64,000 nucleotides of DNA, from positions 3,994,990 to 4,058,989 of the forward strand of contig NC_087387.1 of assembly GCF_963675165.1 (NCBI RefSeq), written 5' to 3'. Positions 57,459 through 64,000 of the stretch are shown one piece after another. Source of the DNA: Halichondria panicea. Taxonomy: Eukaryota > Porifera > Demospongiae > Suberitida > Halichondriidae. The notes beneath the pieces are model-generated. The model ran no database searches. It was not told the origin of the DNA and was given only the letters and a program-made list of their open reading frames with translations. Position numbers and translations under genes: made by a program. The stretch's first letter is position 1, and each line of letters starts with the position of its first letter.

Positions 57459-57741
57459 TTTATTCTGGCTGTTGACTTGAGCCCCCACAGAAACCAGTAG
57501 TTCCACAACACTGAGATGGCCTTCTTGAGCAGCTACCATGAGAGGAGTGAAACCATCCTGTGAGAAAAGAATATCACGGACAGTGTTTCACTATAATTAT
57601 GGTACATGGATATTCAGTTAATATAGGATATGAACCCACCACAGTCTTCGGTAGGTCAACAATGGCTCCAGCAGTGATCAAATGGTGAGCGACATCTTTG
57701 TGTCCATTGAAGCTGGCTGCCCAGAGAGCAGTCTCTCCGCC
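57459..57741 (-). CDS. Two-exon ankyrin-repeat cassette with altered donor region
   Basis: Minus strand: exon 57640-57741 (GGETALWAASFNGHKDVAHH), about 82-nt intron, exon 57459-57557 (DGFTPLMVAA..AQVNSQNK). The first exon has three extra bases at its 3' end: ACTGTGGTGGGTTC gives either a 34-codon exon with the usual GTGGGT donor or the usual 33 codons with GTGGTG. The second exon's donor is GTAGGC instead of GTGAGC. Either change may weaken splicing. Confidence 0.7.
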
Positions 57742-58451
57742 CTATTAATAATTATAGTACTAGTTAACAATCACGCATACCGTACATGTATGAGAGAGCG
57801 AATATTTCGAGGCGCTTAATTTCTGCTATGTTCGAGGGATAGCAATCCTCCACGAAAATTAGGTCCACAAAATACTGACAGACGCGACATCTTTGCATGA
57901 CCAAAATAGCGTGAATTTACGCTTTTGGAGACACTTTCACACAAAAACCCCGGAAAAAATCGTGCTACGTATATATGCATGGTATAATTATCATCCACAC
58001 AAAAGTAAGCAACACAGTCATGCATAATTATGCAGCGTGTGACAATAGTTGTTTGAAGGTACTGCAGTGTTGTCTAATGGTGAATATAATTATGACACCT
58101 ACTGAATTTGAACACAGGTATAGAGCGCTTGTTAAAGTGGACAAAGTCAAATTGTCAGATGCTCCACTGACAATGAGTTTCTATCTTGAGAAGGCCTTTA
58201 CACATGAAAGTATAATAATAGTGAGCAGTAATACAACCCCTGAATAGTGGGCGTGTGCTACGTATGACTCAGTTCTGAACTAGAGCACTGAACTGCTAAC
58301 CCTCGGCTGTTGACACGAATAAATAAAACCAGAGGAGTGTTCAGTTATAGAAGCAACAAACTACAATTCTACTTTTGATAGAGATCTACCTCGACAGGGT
58401 TTCATCTAGGTTTTGGGGGGGGGGAGTTCACCCCCCCCCCCTGCTCAAGTA

Positions 58452-58861
58452 CCCTCGCGAAAATAAGCCCATCTTGAATAAACTTGATTTGATTATACGC
58501 CCACCCAGAATAAAGAGTGTGCATGCGCAGTTATAATGCTAAATGCCACATGTTTAGTACATGTTCGCGATACACGCTTAATCCGCGAAAATTTATACCC
58601 TCAAAATTTACCCGCTATACGGTATACTCATGCATTCATTGTTGTTGTCAATGAAATGTCACACTAATATATACTACACTATATAATTATGACACTATAA
58701 TTATTATATAATGTATTGAAATGAAAATACAATTTAAGGATTGTCATAGAGCTAAGTGTAAGCCTCGATTTGAAGCCGCAGGTGGGAGTGAAACTCACTG
58801 CTAGCGATTTAACGTAAGTCTAAACTTTTTGCAGAAAAGGGTGGGTGTATTTTCGCGAGGG
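58452..58861. mobile_element. Tc1/mariner-like MITE, copy 2
   Basis: CCCTCGCGAAAATA ends, TA flanks at 58450-58451 and 58862-58863. Differs from copy 1 by several small deletions, including loss of the GGCGCATATTTG stretch. Confidence 0.65.
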
Positions 58862-58891
58862 TACGGTACCTATACACTCTAAATGACTTAC

Positions 58892-58928
58892 ATTGTTCTG
58901 ACTGTTCACTTGAGCCCCCACAGAAACC
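58892..58928 (-). pseudogene. Ankyrin exon fragment
   Basis: Counterpart of 7089-7125; VSVGAQVNSQNN-like tail with intact donor GTAAGTCA and no 5' half. Confidence 0.55.
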
Positions 58929-59397
58929 ATGTGGGGATGAGCGCGCATGCGCATTGCATCCACAGGAATAATTAAAGGGTGTGTCCAAAGAGATCAAGTT
59001 CACAATGGCTACTATAGCTAGCAGTTTTAACAGATCTTTTCTGACTCTTGAAGCTAACAAAAAGCTAGCGCTTTAGTGCAAGGCTAACTCACATGTGTTG
59101 AATAGAAAGTTTGCGCGAACAGATGATGCTATGAAAGATTCTGAAGAGACTGCAACAGCCTTCAATGTGAGTCAAACTAGCCATAACTCGAGAAAGAAGC
59201 TTTAGTTTGCTAATCCACGAATCAAAATCCAAGAGAACGTGCATGGCTAGAAGCCTATAGAAACTGTTAGTTTTCGTCGCATTGCAACCGTTGATCAGTT
59301 ACAGCTGGAATACACACACATACACAGACACAGACACAGTCAGCTTTACTGTATCCCTCGTGCGGCTACGCCTCAAGGCATAATTAATTATTATTAG

Positions 59398-59696
59398 CCT
59401 AGTTTTTAGTTTAAACGTTGTTTTGTAGGGGGGGGGTCAAATCAATTTTGCTCAGATAAGCAGAGATAAGTCTCAATGCCCTCGAGAACAAGCTGCTCAT
59501 GATATCGAGTCTAGCACAAGAGCAAGACTTTTGATTGTATCTCTGCTTTAGAGCAAAATTGACGAAAATATAATTTAATTCCCCCCCCCCTGCAAATAAC
59601 GTTTTAAACTACAAAATTGGCGAAAATATAATTTAATTCCCCCCCCCCCCCCCCCCTGCAAATAACGTTTTAAACTAACAGACACAAAAAACTAGG
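59398..59696. mobile_element. MITE with CCTAG ends, enlarged copy
   Basis: As 7596-7838, but the block from the C-run through AACGTTTTAAACTA is present twice (59581-59610 and 59639-59680 regions), a local tandem duplication of about 58 bp. Confidence 0.5.
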
Positions 59697-59762
59697 ATTG
59701 AAATAGTCTGCAAGAGAGTTTAAGAAAACTTAACATTCTCTCAATAACTATACTATACACAA

Positions 59763-59838
59763 ACAAATTGAGCCCCCTTAGAAACAAGTAGTTCCACAAC
59801 ACTGAGATGGTCTTTTTGAGAAGCTATCATAAGAGGGT
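59763..59838 (-). pseudogene. Degraded ankyrin exon
   Basis: Counterpart of 7892-7990: NPLMIASQKDHLSVVEL remains, but the acceptor region and first codons are changed (TTATTCAGTTATAACCC) and the 3' end reads into a stop. Confidence 0.5.
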
Positions 59839-60762
59839 TATAACTGAATAAAGGACGTAAAATAATTATAGATAACTGCATAATTTTCGAGGCGCTTAAT
59901 TTTTGCTGTTTTTAAGGTTTAGCAATCCTAAACGAATACTTCGCTAACGGAAAACGCTCCATTTGATCAAATAGGGTGACATTTATTCAACAAAACGCTT
60001 TTAGAGGCACTAGTTTCATCAAAAATGTCGTGCTATATAGTATAGCAGTCTGTCCATACTGCGTATATATATCCCATGAAGTACAGACAAACTCAAGAGA
60101 GTCATTGACAGATGGTTTTAAAACGAAACAACATTGCATGTGTCTAGTTTGAAATGGACGGCTATAAATAATCATAACTGGAGCACTGAGGTGCTAACCC
60201 TCGGCTGTTTACATGAATAATAAAGATCTATAGTGACCAAAAAAGTGTTAATTATATAATTGCTTGCTAAGCAGCAAGTAACAGGAGCTATAGAGACATG
60301 CGGAAACTTTTGAGAACAGAGTTTTAGCAGTCATGTATGACTAGGATCACAGCAAAAAAAATCTGGAGTCTTAGCAATATGGCTCCTGTGAGGGAGGCTT
60401 ATTAAAGAAGCAACATCACCTCAGCCAAAAAAGTGTCTCAAATTAAGGCCGCGTGTTGCTTGTAAGCCCTGCAGCCAAGTTAAAGCTTCTTAGCTTTTAT
60501 GTGATGCTTTAACATCAAAATGTGCAACAACAAAAACTTGTTGTGTGAAGGCTATCCATGCTGTAAACGAACCACTATGGCATCCAGGTAAGCAGGCTCA
60601 GACAAATAATATACCTGCTGACCGCGGCAGGGCCAATCTTCTTAAAAGGAATCAATACTCCAAAAGTGCATGGAGCATACTGCCATTGAGGTGTGTGTGT
60701 GTGTGTACAGCTATAATTATGTTGGTTTATTTTGTACAATATAATAATTATTATTGCTGTTA

Positions 60763-61154
60763 CAATTGAACCTCCATTACCGACCACCTCCGAAGAGTAA
60801 CCATGCACACACGATAAAACGGCCAAGAGCTCAGGTCCGGATTGAAACTACAATGATTGCAATGACTTCAATGTAAAGCAACTTCTCAGGAGCGATCACC
60901 TTTCTACTTCGTATAACAAGCAGTTTTATAGTCCCCCAATTATATAGCAATAATGAAAAATAACCTCCCAGAACAAACAGCCATACCCATAATTAGCAGA
61001 CAATTATTGCTGAGATGGCATTATTTAGCACAATTGTGAAAACATAGCTGTATATAGAAGAGGTTATTAAATCTCCAAGTTTTATTTGCAGCAAGAATTG
61101 ATTCAGAGCATACCTCTGTTCCCCAATGGTGTCTGTTTTATGGAGGTTCCACTT
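60763..61154. mobile_element. pogo/Tigger-like MITE, long form
   Basis: TA then CAATTGAACCTCCATTACCG; right end TGGAGGTTCCACTT. A deletion removes the CTCGTCCCTACAGCC stretch present in the other long copies. Confidence 0.55.
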
Positions 61155-61615
61155 TTATGAGCGAAATTACGTTACGAAATGAAGGCACTTCTACGAAAAA
61201 TTTTAATTTCGCGCCATACAATATTATCCCAACAAAAAGAGACACATGCATATAATGTTGGCACTGCGGGTGCTGATGTCTCGGTGGATGTTTTAAAGCT
61301 ACATGACACTAGAGCACTAAAGTGCAAACCCTCGGCTGGTGACATGATACTAGGAGGAATAGTATAATTATAATGAAGTGCATGTAGCATGCCTATGACT
61401 AGCACAGCAACTCAAGAGCAATAAAACTAAACTAACAATGTACAACTACATGAGACATGCACTGTGGACTGGGATCACAGCAAAGAAGCCTGGAGTCTTA
61501 GACTATTAAAGAGAAGTATGGCTCCTGCTAGGCTGGAGTATAGGATCCAGAGCAGTCAACAACCAGTCACAATTCTACTTTCTTGACTCGACTGTAGGCC
61601 TATTCAATTGTTCCT

Positions 61616-61690
61616 GGTACTGGATCACTTCAGCTGAAAATACGTAATGAAGCCTTGACTACGTATTTGCAGCTGAAGTGATCCCGTACC
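61616..61690. repeat. Long hairpin (31-nt arms)
   Basis: GGTAC..GATCACTTCAGCTG and its inverse form 31-nt arms with two mismatches around a 13-nt loop. The arms match the GGATCACCTCAGCTGCAAAT part of R1, so this is a fold-back duplication of R1 sequence. Confidence 0.65.
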
Positions 61691-61857
61691 TTGACTCAAG
61701 GCCATGTGCAAGTTTAAGCTTTTGCTCGCTTTTATTCGACAAAGGAGCTTTAATATCATAATCTGCCACTATTTAAAACAAGATACTGTTGTGTGAAGGC
61801 TATCCATGCTGTAAACGCAGTGCTGTGGCATCCAGGTGAGTAGAAAAGCCAATCACA

Positions 61858-61883
61858 AACAAACAAACAAACAAACAAACCAA
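61858..61883. repeat. (AAAC)n microsatellite
   Basis: Six consecutive CAAA units expanded from the ACAAACAAACC seen in R1 copies elsewhere. Confidence 0.8.
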
Positions 61884-62392
61884 ACGACTACTATAACCCG
61901 TGGCCGCCCACGCGCCTCGGGTTAATAACCTACTAGCTATTGCTAATACACACAGATATCATAATGTTCTTACGGTAATTTTGCTGCATAATTATAATCA
62001 CAGGGAAACTCGAAGAGTGGGAAATGATTGACCATCCCCTCAGCTACACAGCTAAGATGCTTCATTCATTGTAAAAAGAATGTGTCCAACAAGTTAAGGG
62101 AGTATGGAATTCCTTCTACAGTAACAAACGAGTCTTTGGCTGACATAATTATTATGCCTCGAGGCATAGCCGCAAGAGGGATACGGTAAAGCTGACTGCA
62201 GAGTGTGACAAATAGTTCTTATATAATTGTGTACATTAATTATAGGCACCGAAAAAATCATGTCTAGTATGAAAAAAGGATAGCTATAATTATAAATGGT
62301 TTGTATACTTATTCAGCCACAAAGCGATACCGTAACGATGTACACAAATACATTTAAGAGCCCTACATACATTGCACAAACCAATATCTCAC

Positions 62393-62585
62393 TTTATTCT
62401 GGTTTACTTGAGCCCTCACAGAAACCAGTAGTTCCACAACACTGAGATGGCCTTCATGAGCAGCTACCATGAGAGGAGTGAAACCATCCTGTGAGAAAAG
62501 AATATCACGGACAGTGTTTCACTATAATTATGGTACATGGATATTCAGTTAATAGGATATGAACCCACCACCGTCTCTGGTAGGT
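62393..62585 (-). pseudogene. Truncated ankyrin cassette
   Basis: Exon 62393-62488 encodes [20 protein letters not shown] and is 96 bp, having lost one codon near its end (AQVNQNK) in frame. The partner exon is cut after about 13 nt (62573-62585): TCTGGTAGGT is joined directly to GCTTCATTCATTG of segment D5, so the cassette is broken at a duplication breakpoint. Confidence 0.7.
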
Positions 62586-63700
62586 GCTTCATTCATTGTA
62601 AAAAGAATGTGTCCAAAAAGTTAAGGGAGTATGGAATTCCTTCTACAGTAACAAACGAGTTTTTGGCTACTTCATAGTAAACAGCATGCCAGCTCAGCAC
62701 ATTTTTACTACGGAAGTAAAACAGGTAGTAATTATGATGTCACAGACCCTAATTAAATTCCTCATGCTCTTAAATGAAAAGGCCTATTACAAGAAGTCAG
62801 AGTGGCCCAAGATTAATAGTGAACAAATTAAGCAACAGCTGGGTTAAGCAACAATGTGATAAATTATTCGCATTTATCTGTGTCAACAGCACAATGGGCG
62901 AAAATGAAAACTGATCAAAGACGGGAAGTGGTTAAACGATTTGACAAAGCAACTCTAAACACTAAGCGGCCACCCAGCAAAAGTCAACAACCACTTGATG
63001 TGCTTCAAGCGTGCAAGGTCATAGCCAAAAGTTATGTGTAAGTGTTGAAGAAAGTGGAATCACGAAGCTTATGATTACCACCTTACAGCATATTTGGAAG
63101 AAAGCTAAAGTGCAGACAATGCAATCACCACAGCACCAGGCAGTGATAAATCCTATTCTGTTGTCCCACGTAATTATGATAAACATGGGACACAATGAGC
63201 AATACACATGTGATTCTAGCTGACTAAACTGGAAATCATCTGGAAAAACTTGCTCTCATGCATTGGCAGTAGCAACCCTGAATGGTGATTCCTAGAGTGG
63301 TATTATGGATCATCCAAGCAACCCAATATCACTTCCTTTCAATGGTTGGCTTGCCTTCTGGGCGTGGACGAAAAGGTGGTGTTGGAAAAAGAAGTAGAAA
63401 ACGATTAGATAAGAAAACACCCGAGTTGCACTATAAGATCAGCTTTTAGTACTGCACCTATTAGAGGAACCATCTCGGGTCCTCCTCACAGACACACCAC
63501 AGTCTTCTACTGCATGCAATCAGAACCCAACAAACCATATCAAATGTGTTGGGCTCACCAATCCCCAAGTTGTCTACTGTTATTGGAACCCAACAAGCCA
63601 TCTCCAATGTGTTTTTGTCACCCCCACAGTTGCCTATCTCCACGCAGTCAACTACAAAACACGCCTTATTTCGAAGAAGTTATTAATATACAACATGCAG
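62586..63700. repeat. Segmental duplicate D5, copy 3
   Basis: Nearly identical to 52430-53560, including the SWIM remnant (about 62886-63447, same stop and frame shift) and the GGAACCCAACAA units. Beyond it, the hAT-like element is absent at the empty site 63884. Confidence 0.8.
62886..63447 (+). pseudogene. SWIM zinc-finger protein remnant, copy 3
   Basis: Virtually the same sequence and the same disablements as 52725-53286, so it was duplicated after decay. Nothing additional is encoded. Confidence 0.55.
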
Positions 63701-64000
63701 CTAGGGAATGGTGTGAAAAGATTGACAAAAGTTAATGTCTATGATTAATTGCTGTGCATGCTCTCATGAAACAGTGCAGCCTTGCAGCTCTTTCCCCACT
63801 TTTGCAGCTAGCGTTCTAGTGCAGAGCTAATTATACGAAGCAACACTATGAACAAGTTTTGCAACGCACCAGGCATAATTATCAGTAGCAATTATGTATT
63901 AAACTTTCTGGCCGTACGTCTACTATTATAATGTTATGTATACATGTATGTATGTGCTGAACATGATGTATAGAATGATAAAGATAATTATATATGAAAG

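Larger units (their letters stand above)
57187..60600. repeat. Segmental duplicate D4, copy 2
   Basis: Diverged partner of 5391-8600. Includes the Tc1/mariner-like MITE (58452-58861), the CCTAG MITE enlarged by an internal duplication (59398-59696) and the ankyrin relics at 58892-58928 and 59763-59838. Confidence 0.75.

Overview
The window looks like nuclear DNA of an early-branching animal, most likely a sponge (inference, about 0.6). Reasons: ankyrin-repeat exons with GT-AG introns of only 63-103 nt, many eukaryotic DNA transposons and MITEs, a CR1/jockey-type LINE, AT-rich intergenic DNA, and no operons or bacterial-style genes. There are no rRNAs, convincing tRNAs or CRISPR arrays. Apart from the LINE, almost everything is short exons, pseudogenes and repeats; most long open frames elsewhere are chance.

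The window is a mosaic of a few segment types copied several times, some almost identical. Main pairings by eye: 1-1760 with 23787-25544; 1355-5391 with 13666-17702 (constant offset 12311); 5391-8600 with 57187-60600; 17705-22900 with 31858-36970, 46069-50800 and (partly) 9040-11800; 26070-28450 with 51475-54470; 30720-31760 with 45065-46060; 52430-53560 with 62586-63700.

Ankyrin layer (minus strand): 33-codon exons of 99 bp with phase-0 introns, mostly as two-exon cassettes, at 1.2, 5.7, 13.5, 25.0, 44.7, 55.4, 57.5 and 62.4 kb, with single exons at 4.6, 16.9 and 29.2 kb and degraded pieces at 7.1, 7.9, 29.4, 58.9 and 59.8 kb. They could be parts of one or more long ankyrin-repeat genes or a decaying array; no start codon, promoter or terminal exon could be assigned.

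Transposon layer: a MULE-like MITE (9-bp target duplication) in four copies, pogo/Tigger-like MITEs, two piggyBac-like elements with TTAA duplications (one splits an ankyrin exon), hAT-like elements with 5-bp duplications, a Harbinger-like MITE present in one of four paralogous segments, Ulp1-type protease remnants (minus) and SWIM zinc-finger remnants (plus). A 5.7-kb nested island at 36.97-42.65 kb, absent from the sister segments, holds a pogo-like MITE with a piggyBac-like element inside it, followed by the LINE.

Most notable: (1) the palindrome ATAATTAT is very frequent (10 copies in the first 2 kb), and several paralogue comparisons show it differing from an ATAT-containing copy by exactly four bases, AATT; (2) ORF1 and ORF2 of the LINE share one reading frame and are separated by a single UGA in the readthrough-type context UGA-CUA-G; (3) a conserved 65-nt three-stem element recurs five times.
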